Shown here piece after piece: positions 25,029 through 32,498 of a stretch of 50,608 nt of DNA. The notes beneath the pieces are model-generated. The model did not search any database, had not been told where the DNA came from, and saw only the letters and a program-made list of their open reading frames with translations. Source of the stretch: Brevinematales bacterium (GTDB taxonomy: Bacteria; Spirochaetota; Brevinematia; Brevinematales; Thermospiraceae); contig JAOADA010000010.1 in NCBI GenBank assembly GCA_026417555.1, positions 1 through 50,608 of the forward strand, in the 5' to 3' direction. The position numbers and the translations under genes were made by a program. Each line of letters opens with the position of its first letter. Position 1 is the stretch's first letter.

Positions 25029-26189
25029 CTACACCAATTTCAAAATATCTTGAACCCTGTCTGTCTTCTCCCAGGGGAATTCTTCTCGTCCAAAGTGTCC
25101 ATAGGCGGCTGTTGCTTGATAGATCGGCCGACGGAGGTCAAGGGTTTTGATAATACCAGCTGGAGAGAGATCAAAGACCTTGGTGACAATCTCAGCAAGT
25201 TTCTCATCTGGTATCTTGCCTGTGCCGAAGGTGTCCACCATCACAGAGATAGGGAAGGGGACCCCAATAGCATACGAAACCTGAATCTCACAGCGGTCAC
25301 AGAGTTCGCTTCCTACAAGATTTTTGGCAACATAGCGGGCCATGTAGGCGGCACTTCTGTCTACCTTTGTGGGGTCTTTTCCACTAAAGGCTCCCCCACC
25401 ATGTCTTCCCATTCCCCCATAGGTGTCTACGATGATTTTTCTCCCGGTGAGGCCTGTATCTCCGTGAGGACCCCCAATCACAAAACGTCCTGTGGGGTTG
25501 ATGAAGTATTTGGTGTTGCTATCAAGAAGTCCTGTAGGTTCGAGAATGGGTTTGATCACTTTTTCGATGAGCTCGTGTTTGAGGTCCTCGTAGGAAATAG
25601 TTTCATCATGCTGGTGCGAAAGGACGACCGTATGGACACGCACGGGGGTATGACCTTCGTATTCAAGGGTAACCTGGCTTTTGGAATCTGGGCGGAGCCA
25701 GGTAAGTTCACCACTTTTTCGGAGTTTGGCAGCATACATAAGAATCTTGTGGGCGTACATGATAGGAGCGGGCATGAGTTCAGGGGTTTCTCGGCACGCG
25801 AATCCAAACATCATTCCCTGATCTCCTGCACCTTGTTGACCCTTGAAAAGACCATCTCCAGACACCCCCTGGGAAATATCTGGGGATTGGCTGTGAACCG
25901 TGTTGATAACAGCCATGGATTCGTAGTCAAGCCCGAATTCAGGGCGTGTGTACCCTACCCGTTTGGCCACTCCACGGGCTACTTCTTGAAAGTCTACATA
26001 GGTAGACGTAGTGATTTCTCCTCCAATGAGGACCATTCCTGTTGTGGTGAAAACCTCACACGCGACCCGGGATTGTGGATCGTCTTTCAGACAGGCGTCG
26101 AGAACCGCATCAGAGATTTGATCAGCAAGTTTATCAGGATGACCTTCACTCACGGATTCAGAGGTGAAAAGATATCGTTTTGTCTTCAT
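25029..26189 (-). CDS. metK: S-adenosylmethionine synthetase
   Basis: MetK makes S-adenosylmethionine from methionine and ATP. The 386-residue protein has [19 protein letters not shown] at the N-terminus, the methionine-binding [10 protein letters not shown] hexapeptide region and the P-loop-like [13 protein letters not shown], all at expected places. The start ATG at 26189 is preceded by GGGAG on the minus strand. A promoter lies about 40 bases upstream, leaving too little leader for a SAM riboswitch. Confidence 0.98.
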   Translation of the reverse strand: MKTKRYLFTSESVSEGHPDKLADQISDAVLDACLKDDPQSRVACEVFTTTGMVLIGGEITTSTYVDFQEVARGVAKRVGYTRPEFGLDYESMAVINTVHSQSPDISQGVSGDGLFKGQQGAGDQGMMFGFACRETPELMPAPIMYAHKILMYAAKLRKSGELTWLRPDSKSQVTLEYEGHTPVRVHTVVLSHQHDETISYEDLKHELIEKVIKPILEPTGLLDSNTKYFINPTGRFVIGGPHGDTGLTGRKIIVDTYGGMGRHGGGAFSGKDPTKVDRSAAYMARYVAKNLVGSELCDRCEIQVSYAIGVPFPISVMVDTFGTGKIPDEKLAEIVTKVFDLSPAGIIKTLDLRRPIYQATAAYGHFGREEFPWEKTDRVQDILKLV

Positions 26190-26227
26190 ACAGATACTCC
26201 CTTTTTGCGCTTGTTTTATGAATATGT

Positions 26228-26256
26228 ATTATAGAGATTTTGAGATTTTTCTGCAA
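26228..26256 (-). promoter_or_regulatory. sigma-70-type promoter of metK
   Basis: On the minus strand, TTGCAG (26251-26256) and TATAAT (26228-26233) have a 17-base spacer. It diverges from the ComFB-gene promoter at 26292, the two -35 boxes being about 35 bases apart. Confidence 0.75.
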
Positions 26257-26291
26257 CTTTTGTGGTTGTTTGCTTTGCGAGGGGAGAATGC

Positions 26292-26320
26292 TTGACTTTT
26301 TTGGGGTTTGCTGTTAAAGT
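26292..26320 (+). promoter_or_regulatory. sigma-70-type promoter of the ComFB-domain gene
   Basis: TTGACT at 26292-26297 and TAAAGT at 26315-26320 are 17 bases apart, 20 bases before the ATG at 26341. Confidence 0.65.
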
Positions 26321-26340
26321 AATAGGGGTGAGGAGAACCT

Positions 26341-26991
26341 ATGGCAGAATTAAAAAACATTCTTGAGGATATTGTGTGGCACAGGATTGAGGAGATGGAG
26401 GAGTCCAAGAAGGGGATACTTTCTCCTCTTCAGAAGGTGGAGATGGCAGCGTATGTTTTGAACCGTATGCGTCCCCTCTATACCACGAGTAGTCGTGGCT
26501 TTGTCTATATGATCCAAAAATATGAAAATGATCCGCAGTTTCTTGCGGATATTTGGGTTTTGCTTTCACAGGCCGTGAAGATCGTGCAGCGATCGAAAGA
26601 CACAGAAGTTGGATCCCCCTCGTTACAAGAGGGAAAACTGTATTACTTTTTTCCTCGTATCTATGGGAGAGTTCTTGAGGGGAAAACCATGGCGCCTATT
26701 GAGGATGGGGAGGTGAGCTTATGGCAGGGAGAGAGCCTTGTTCCGAGTTACTATGCCAAATGGTACAACCCTTACCATATCAAACCTGACGAGGGTGGAT
26801 GGTATGCTTTTGCTCCTTTTCCCGAAGAGGCTCATGAAAAAAAAAGCAGAGAGTTCACTTTTATTATTCAAGTGAATACCTTCTCCAAAAGGCATCTCTA
26901 TTCCTTTTCTCTGGAGGTTCAACCAAGGGAGTGGAGGATGGGGGAGGAGGTATTTGGAGAGGTTTTTGAGGTTCCTGATATATACATATAG
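26341..26991 (+). CDS. ComFB-domain protein
   Basis: The first 75 or so residues of this 216-residue protein resemble the late-competence ComFB domain: LKNILEDIVWHRIEEM, a middle helix and the closing AAYVLNRMRPLYTTSSRGF (family pattern A-L-N-x-L-P-P-x-Y). The metal-binding cysteines of many ComFB proteins are absent. Residues 95-216 are a separate beta-rich part (LYYFFPRIYGRVLEGKTM, GGWYAFAPFP) I do not recognise. ComFB domains in cyanobacteria bind cyclic di-nucleotides; whether this one does is unknown, though a GGDEF enzyme is encoded at 48357. It heads a possible operon running to 32402. Confidence 0.6.
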   Translation: MAELKNILEDIVWHRIEEMEESKKGILSPLQKVEMAAYVLNRMRPLYTTSSRGFVYMIQKYENDPQFLADIWVLLSQAVKIVQRSKDTEVGSPSLQEGKLYYFFPRIYGRVLEGKTMAPIEDGEVSLWQGESLVPSYYAKWYNPYHIKPDEGGWYAFAPFPEEAHEKKSREFTFIIQVNTFSKRHLYSFSLEVQPREWRMGEEVFGEVFEVPDIYI

Positions 26992-27009
26992 CATGAAGGA
27001 GGCTTGAGA

Positions 27010-27120
27010 ATGGAAAAGAGTGTTTCTCCTTGGATTTTGGTTGGTGTGATGATTGTTCTGTGGGTGATTGTACTTGTTGTTCCCCAGTCGGTATGGGTTT
27101 CCATTTCTTTGGGTTTGTAG
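27010..27120 (+). CDS. 36-residue single-span membrane mini-protein
   Basis: ATG 27010 follows a perfect AAGGAGG (26996-27002) by 7 bases and opens 36 codons ending in TAG. After MEKSVSPW comes one strongly hydrophobic span (ILVGVMIVLWVIVLVV) and a short tail. It lies between the ComFB and DUF2225 genes on the same strand with 18- and 12-base gaps, so it fits the operon. I do not recognise a family; the ribosome site and the clean membrane span are the evidence that it is real. Confidence 0.65.
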   Translation: MEKSVSPWILVGVMIVLWVIVLVVPQSVWVSISLGL

Positions 27121-27132
27121 GCCTGGGGAAAT

Positions 27133-28029
27133 ATGCCTGAAGATATTACGTTTTTTTCTAAACAAGAAATCACCTGTCCTGTGTGTGGAGCCAATTTTCG
27201 TCGAGAGGAGCTCCTCACAGGAAGGGGGAGGCTCAATGCAGGAACACTTACTGAGGAATTGCGGCGTTTGTATATCCCTACACAAAAATATGGGAAAATT
27301 AACCCATTGATCTATCCTGTGACAGTGTGTCCCCATTGTTTGTATGCCTCAGCAGACGAGGATTTTGAAAAACTTCCCCCAAAAGTTATTCCTCAGATGA
27401 CAGAATATCGGGATGTTCGAGCTAAATATCTTGTGAAAATCTTTGGCCGTATTCCTGATTATACTCAACGGCGGGATATTGTGGCTGGTGCAGCGAGTTA
27501 CATCCTTGCTATCTCTTCGTATGGTTTCTTTGAACCACGAAAGTTCTCTCCTACTATCAAACGGGGGATATATTCACTTCGAGCGGCCTGGTTGATGAAA
27601 GATCTCTATCAAGAGAGCAAAGAAGAGCGTTTTCAGGAGCTTGCTGAGATTTTCTATAAAAAAGCGGCTGAATTCTATGAACTTGCCATGGAGAGACAGG
27701 CAAAGGCTATAGAACCCTTGGAATCCTGTCGGAACCTAGGGCCAGATACAGACCATAACTATGGGTATCAAGGGGTTTTGTATATTTTAGGAATGCTCAA
27801 GTACAAGATGAGTGTGTATATAGAGGATCCGTATCAGAAGATCAAAGTCTATGAAGAAGTAAAACGTATTTTAAGTAAGGTCTATGGTCTTGGCAAGAAG
27901 AAGAAAGATACCCCTGAGGTGCTTCTCAATTTGTCTCGGGAAGTGAGGGATAAGATTAATGCAGAGTTGGCCACCTTAGAGACCCAACTCGGTATTCAGA
28001 CAGACCATTCGATGGATGGAGAGGAATAA
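27133..28029 (+). CDS. DUF2225 family protein
   Basis: This 298-residue protein has the DUF2225 pattern. An N-terminal zinc-ribbon (ITCPVCGANFRREEL and TVCPHCLYASADEDF, two CxxC pairs) is followed by a helical, TPR-like body (AAWLMKDLYQE, RFQELAEIFYKKAAEFYELA, YILGMLKYKMSVY). The family occurs in Firmicutes and spirochaetes and its function is not known. Its stop TAA overlaps the next ATG (TAATG at 28027-28031), so it is coupled to the TPR protein downstream. Confidence 0.85.
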   Translation: MPEDITFFSKQEITCPVCGANFRREELLTGRGRLNAGTLTEELRRLYIPTQKYGKINPLIYPVTVCPHCLYASADEDFEKLPPKVIPQMTEYRDVRAKYLVKIFGRIPDYTQRRDIVAGAASYILAISSYGFFEPRKFSPTIKRGIYSLRAAWLMKDLYQESKEERFQELAEIFYKKAAEFYELAMERQAKAIEPLESCRNLGPDTDHNYGYQGVLYILGMLKYKMSVYIEDPYQKIKVYEEVKRILSKVYGLGKKKKDTPEVLLNLSREVRDKINAELATLETQLGIQTDHSMDGEE

Positions 28030-29912
28030 TGTTTTGGCTAAAAAGGGTTGGGGTAATTTTCTTGTGGGGATGTTTTTTCTCTCTTTGGGCTCAGATCTCT
28101 GAGGTAGAGAGACTTTCCTTAGGACGACAGGCCTATGAACAAGAAGCCTATCTTGATGCTCTGGACTATATCCGAACAGTACTCAAGAATAACCCCTCTT
28201 ACGGGGATGCTTATAGGTATCTGGCTATGGTTTACTATGCGTTGGAACAGTATCCGGAGGCTTTGGAAGCGGCACAAAAGGCCTTGCGCTACAATCGTCA
28301 AGATACGGAGAGTAGTATTCTGGTAGGAAATTGTTATCGAGAACTGAAAGAGTATGGAAAAGCAGAGAGGGCTTATCAGGATATCCTCAAGCAATATCCA
28401 GCTATGGCTTCTGCGCATCGAGAGCTGGGGCTTCTTTACTTACGACAGAATAGGCTTTCTCTTGCGTATCAGTCTTTGCAGAGGGCTCTTCGTTACGATG
28501 CCGATGATTGGCAGAATGTGATAGCTTTGGGAAGGTACTATCAGGTGAAGGGGGATATCAAGGAGGCAGAAGCCTCTTTTGCAAAAGCCCTTCGGATGGA
28601 ACCTCGCCGGCGAGAAACCCACTTGGCTTTGGGGGAATTCTATTTTCAGGTAGGGAGATATGAAGAGGCTATAGAGATACTTCGTCGAGCGGGAGAGCTT
28701 TTTGATCATTTTGTTTCAGGAAGACAGATTTTAGGGGATGCTTACCTGGCGGTAGGGATGGATGCCGAGGCAGCAAAACACTATGAATGGTTGGAAGCGG
28801 AGAAGGTGTACCACACCCCAGAGGCTCAAGCAGAACTTGCCTACAAAATGGCCCTTGCCTATGGACGAAGAAAGGATGAACGAGCTCTCACCTACTACAA
28901 GAAAGCCCTTGAGTTTTTCCCTAAGCATGAGTTTTATGAGTTTGGTTATCAGGAGTATCTTCGAGAAAATGAGCCCTTGGGGAGTGAGGAAAGGGTGACC
29001 GAAGCGAGGCGTCTCTATGAACAGGCAAAAAAATTGAAATTCTCTGGTGATCTCAAGCGTTTTTTTGTTTTTCTCAGACGGGCTATAGGGATTGATCCTT
29101 ATCTCAAAGAGGCACGGCTTGATCTTGTGGCTTTTTATGAGGAAAAGGGAATGTGGGCGGAAGCCTATGAAGAATTGCTTGTCCTCAAACGTTTGTATCC
29201 CGATCTCAAAATACGAGACAAACTCTCTCGGTACGAGTGGCAGATAGCGAGGGGGGAAATGGTGATTGACCGATCATTGAAACACACCTACCTTGGGTAT
29301 CTGGTTGTTGAAAGTGATTTTCTCAATCTCTCTGAAATCTATAGAAATGTTTTTATTGAGTATAGCAAATTTTTTGGTAAATTTAAGTTTTCTTGGGGGG
29401 ATATCCGACAATCAAGAAGCACAAAAGAGCTCCTTTCTCTTTTGCGGACAGAGGGATTGGGTTTTTTTGTCCGAATAAGGGTGTATCCCTCGACGGATAC
29501 GGTGAAAGTGGAGATTGTGGACGGGAATAACGTGACTGTTGGAGAGAAGGTTTTCCCCTTTGAGGAAAAAACGTTAGGGGCCAATATCTGGAGAGTGGTG
29601 AGTTGGTGTGACGAAATCTTTCCGGATATCTATAGGCTCAAGCGTGTGCAGACGAGGAGCCAGTATCTTTTGGCAGCAGGCGATCTTCAAGGGGTGAGAA
29701 TGGGGGAACGCTGGGTGGGTTTTGAGAGACGAACGGGCGAGGTGGTTATCCGTGCCACCGTCAAAAGTGTACGGGAAAATGAGAGTCTTATAGAAGCCCT
29801 CCCAAAAGAGAGTCGTCTTGATTATGATGAAAAAGAGAGGTTGTATTTCATCCGTGAAAAAGATTTTAAGGAAAAAGACTTGACAAAATTAAAATTTATC
29901 TTAGGATATTAG
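28029..29912 (+). CDS. Secreted TPR-repeat protein
   Basis: A signal peptide (VGVIFLWGCFFSLWAQ) is followed by a run of tetratricopeptide repeats over residues 25 to about 400. The canonical spacing is clear: AYRYLAMVYYALEQYPEALEAA, AHRELGLLYLRQNRLSLAYQSL, THLALGEFYFQVGRYEEAIEIL. The C-terminal 220 residues form a different, beta-rich domain with no repeats (LGFFVRIRVYPSTDTVKVEI, WVGFERRTGEVVIRATV). The protein is probably periplasmic, or surface-bound. TPR arrays hold protein complexes together; partners are unknown. It lies between the DUF2225 gene (1-base overlap) and the phosphatase gene (23 bases). Confidence 0.82.
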   Translation: MFWLKRVGVIFLWGCFFSLWAQISEVERLSLGRQAYEQEAYLDALDYIRTVLKNNPSYGDAYRYLAMVYYALEQYPEALEAAQKALRYNRQDTESSILVGNCYRELKEYGKAERAYQDILKQYPAMASAHRELGLLYLRQNRLSLAYQSLQRALRYDADDWQNVIALGRYYQVKGDIKEAEASFAKALRMEPRRRETHLALGEFYFQVGRYEEAIEILRRAGELFDHFVSGRQILGDAYLAVGMDAEAAKHYEWLEAEKVYHTPEAQAELAYKMALAYGRRKDERALTYYKKALEFFPKHEFYEFGYQEYLRENEPLGSEERVTEARRLYEQAKKLKFSGDLKRFFVFLRRAIGIDPYLKEARLDLVAFYEEKGMWAEAYEELLVLKRLYPDLKIRDKLSRYEWQIARGEMVIDRSLKHTYLGYLVVESDFLNLSEIYRNVFIEYSKFFGKFKFSWGDIRQSRSTKELLSLLRTEGLGFFVRIRVYPSTDTVKVEIVDGNNVTVGEKVFPFEEKTLGANIWRVVSWCDEIFPDIYRLKRVQTRSQYLLAAGDLQGVRMGERWVGFERRTGEVVIRATVKSVRENESLIEALPKESRLDYDEKERLYFIREKDFKEKDLTKLKFILGY

Positions 29913-29935
29913 GGTGAGATTTGAGGAGGCTTTGC

Positions 29936-32029
29936 ATGCAGCTTGATCTCTACTTTGGGGTGCCACTGATTATAGCGTTTTTCTTTGCCCTGGTGATGGG
30001 GGTGCAGGCACGAAGTTACAAGGAACGCTTGTTTCAGTTTCTTTTTTGGTTTTTTGCCTTTGTTTTTGTGAAATCTCTTCTCTACAGTGTGTTAGGGTTT
30101 TTGAATGTGGAGTTTGTGAAACAACAGGTGGGTATCTCGAATATTGAGCAAACAGTGCCTAATCCTAATTATGTGAATTTCTACAATTGGCGCTACCTTG
30201 TGTGGCATGTGTTAGAGACAGGGGTGATTGTTTTTGTAACGAGGTTCTTTATCCTTGAGAAGCGAGAGGCTGAGCGAAAGAAAACAAAAGGACTCAGAGT
30301 TTTCTTTGCCCTTCAAGTGGGGGTATTACTTCTTTCTCTTTTTGTTTTGATAGTGATAGGTTTGACGCATGCTTCTCAAGGGTTTAGCTTGGGAAGTGCA
30401 TTTCTCGATCGGTTTTTCCTGGGGTTTGCCGGAAGAGCCCTGTTTGCTCTCTGGAGGCTTGGACTTTTGATATGGATGTGGCTGAGTTTAGGGTCGATTT
30501 ATGGATATACTATCGATCTTTTAAAACCTATCTATCGCTATCGGCCGCTTCTTTTGGCGTATATTGTAGAGGAGATGCTTTTTCACCTTTTCTCGATGCT
30601 TGTGGCTTTTTATCAGATGCCGGGATGGTTGGTTCTCTCGTGGATAGGTGTTATCGCGATGGCGGTGTTTTCTTTTGGGGTGCAGCGAGAGTTTGTTGCC
30701 GGACTTGAATCCAAAGTGGAAAACCTTGATAAAGAAAAAGATATTATCATCCAGCTCATGCGAGATATCAGTGCGGTTGTGGGGTCCGGTGAACTTGAGC
30801 TTGATGTGGTGATTAAGCGTATTGTGGATGCAGCGGTACGGGGAACAAATGCGCGAGGGGGAGCTATCCTGCTCAAGGATCCTGTTACCAATCGGTTGCA
30901 GGTGAAGTATGTCAGTGGGGTGTATCCACCAACCAAGCCCTTTAAGGTTGGGGATGGGATGACGATTACTGAATCTATGCTTGTGGAGAAGTTTAAGCTT
31001 GAAAGGATTGCGGTAGGAGAGGGACTGTTGGGACAGGTTTTGGAGGAAGGAGAACCTATTTATATCCCAGATGCTGTGCGTTCAAGTCGGTATGTCCAAC
31101 CGGTGCCAGATTATCTGATGGTGACTTCTTTTATTGCTGTTCCTTTGAAATCAAGGGATAATGTGTTTGGTGTACTTACAGTGATTGATGATGCGAGGTC
31201 TTTCTTGGCGAATGATTTGAGCCTGGTAGAAACGCTGGCAGAACAGGCGGCTATTAACATTCAACAGATCCAGATGTACCAAGAAGTGTTGGAAAAGAAA
31301 CAGGCTGAGAAGGAAATTGGTGTGGCAGGGGAAATTCAGAGTTCGCTTATTCCCCATACTTTTCCAGATACGGATAAATATGAGTTGTATGGGTTTTCTA
31401 TTCCGGCCAAGGGTGTGGGAGGAGACTATTACGACTATATTGATTTTGGAAATAACAAGATTGCCTTGACGATGTTTGATGTGTCTGGAAAGGGTGTTCC
31501 AGCAGCGCTTATTATGGTGATGATCAGAAGTATTCTTCGAACCATTGCTTCCTTGGATGCCGAGACAAAGCATATTCTCGAGAGACTTAATAATACCATT
31601 GCTCAGGAAATTGTTGAGGATCGTTATGCGACAGGGTTTTATCTGCTGTATGATGCTGAAAAAGGGTTGATGAACTACACCAATGCGGGACATGGACCGC
31701 TTGTATTGTACAAGGCCTCGGATGATACCTTTCATTTCCTGGATACGGAAGGTATGCCTGTAGGGATTATGCCCGAGGTTACCTATGGGCAGGATTTTAC
31801 TACTCTGGAGAGTGGAGATATCGCTGTTTTGTATACCGATGGTATTACCGAGGCTATGAATCTTCAGCATGAGGAGTTTGGTATGGAGAGACTGCAAAAT
31901 GTCATCCGTACCTACAAGCGGGAGTCAGCACGAGAGATTGCCAATAAGATTCTCGAAGAGGTAAACCGTTTTGTGGGCAATGCCCCTCAACACGATGATG
32001 AGACTCTCTTGATTTTGAAAACAAAATAG
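29936..32029 (+). CDS. Membrane GAF-PP2C (RsbU/SpoIIE-type) serine phosphatase
   Basis: The 697-residue protein has about seven membrane segments in its first 260 residues and a short coiled linker. A GAF domain (about 285-448; GGAILLKDP, SFIAVPLKSRDNVFGVL) comes next. The C-terminal PP2C-type phosphatase domain has metal-binding aspartates in GDYYDY (about 494), DVSGKGVPAAL (about 514), DGITEA (about 634) and HDDETLL (about 685). Enzymes of this kind dephosphorylate STAS-domain anti-sigma antagonists; such a gene lies 37 bases downstream. ATG 29936 is chosen because GAGGAGG lies 6 bases before it; TTG 29921 is less likely. Confidence 0.92.
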   Translation: MQLDLYFGVPLIIAFFFALVMGVQARSYKERLFQFLFWFFAFVFVKSLLYSVLGFLNVEFVKQQVGISNIEQTVPNPNYVNFYNWRYLVWHVLETGVIVFVTRFFILEKREAERKKTKGLRVFFALQVGVLLLSLFVLIVIGLTHASQGFSLGSAFLDRFFLGFAGRALFALWRLGLLIWMWLSLGSIYGYTIDLLKPIYRYRPLLLAYIVEEMLFHLFSMLVAFYQMPGWLVLSWIGVIAMAVFSFGVQREFVAGLESKVENLDKEKDIIIQLMRDISAVVGSGELELDVVIKRIVDAAVRGTNARGGAILLKDPVTNRLQVKYVSGVYPPTKPFKVGDGMTITESMLVEKFKLERIAVGEGLLGQVLEEGEPIYIPDAVRSSRYVQPVPDYLMVTSFIAVPLKSRDNVFGVLTVIDDARSFLANDLSLVETLAEQAAINIQQIQMYQEVLEKKQAEKEIGVAGEIQSSLIPHTFPDTDKYELYGFSIPAKGVGGDYYDYIDFGNNKIALTMFDVSGKGVPAALIMVMIRSILRTIASLDAETKHILERLNNTIAQEIVEDRYATGFYLLYDAEKGLMNYTNAGHGPLVLYKASDDTFHFLDTEGMPVGIMPEVTYGQDFTTLESGDIAVLYTDGITEAMNLQHEEFGMERLQNVIRTYKRESAREIANKILEEVNRFVGNAPQHDDETLLILKTK

Positions 32030-32037
32030 GATATAAT
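32009..32037 (+). promoter_or_regulatory. Internal promoter ahead of the STAS gene
   Basis: TTGATT (32009-32014) and TATAAT (32032-32037) with a 17-base spacer lie at the very end of the phosphatase gene, so the STAS gene may also be transcribed alone, giving more antagonist than phosphatase. Confidence 0.55.
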
Positions 32038-32066
32038 ATACGAGAGAAAAATTGGAGGAGGCCGGT

Positions 32067-32402
32067 ATGGAGATAAACCGCAGAGAAACAGGGGATGTGG
32101 TTATTTTTGACATCAAGGGTGAGATTGACCTGTATAATGCTCCCGAGATCAAGGAAAAGATCAAGGATGAGATCAATAAGGGCAAGGTCAATATCATCAT
32201 CAACCTTGATAAGGTAAGCTACATTGATAGCTCGGGCATTGGTGTGCTTATCTCCAGTCTTTCGAACTTGAAAAAGGTTGGTGGGGCAATGAAACTGATC
32301 AATGTGTATGCCTCTGTTCGGAAGGTTTTTGAACTGACAAAACTGACAAGTTTCTTTGAAATCTACGATAGCGAAGCTGACGCCCTTGCTGCTTTCAAGT
32401 AG
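32067..32402 (+). CDS. STAS-domain anti-sigma factor antagonist
   Basis: This 111-residue single-domain protein has the SpoIIAA/RsbV fold pattern: FDIKGEIDLYNAPEIKEKI, IIINLDKVSYIDSSGIGVL and MKLINVYASVRKVFELTKL. The phosphorylatable serine is S56 in DSSG. In the known switch, a kinase/anti-sigma factor phosphorylates this serine and an RsbU-type phosphatase, here encoded just upstream, removes the phosphate. No kinase is in the window. The strong GGAGGAGG (32054-32061) sets ATG 32067 over a TTG at 32052. Confidence 0.93.
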   Translation: MEINRRETGDVVIFDIKGEIDLYNAPEIKEKIKDEINKGKVNIIINLDKVSYIDSSGIGVLISSLSNLKKVGGAMKLINVYASVRKVFELTKLTSFFEIYDSEADALAAFK

Positions 32403-32445
32403 GAGATGGGGTTTTCTTGCGTGTGATCTTTTCAAGGGGAAAAAG

Positions 32446-32483
32446 AAAAAAAGGCATGGGAGTTTCCGTGCCTTTTTTGTATT
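32446..32483 (+). terminator. rho-independent terminator after the STAS gene
   Basis: A-run plus GGCATGG (32453-32459) pairs with CCGTGCC plus T-run (32466-32478), with one G-T wobble pair and a 6-base loop. It separates the signalling genes from the fusion gene downstream. Confidence 0.85.
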
Positions 32484-32498
32484 TTTAAGAGGAGAGGC

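Noticed and set aside
26190-26227. SAM riboswitch before metK
   Set aside because: The leader between promoter and ATG is about 35 bases with no aptamer-like pairing.
25014-26234. 406-codon plus-strand frame opposite metK
   Set aside because: Although longer than metK it is the antisense shadow of a fully conserved gene, with no ribosome site or motif.
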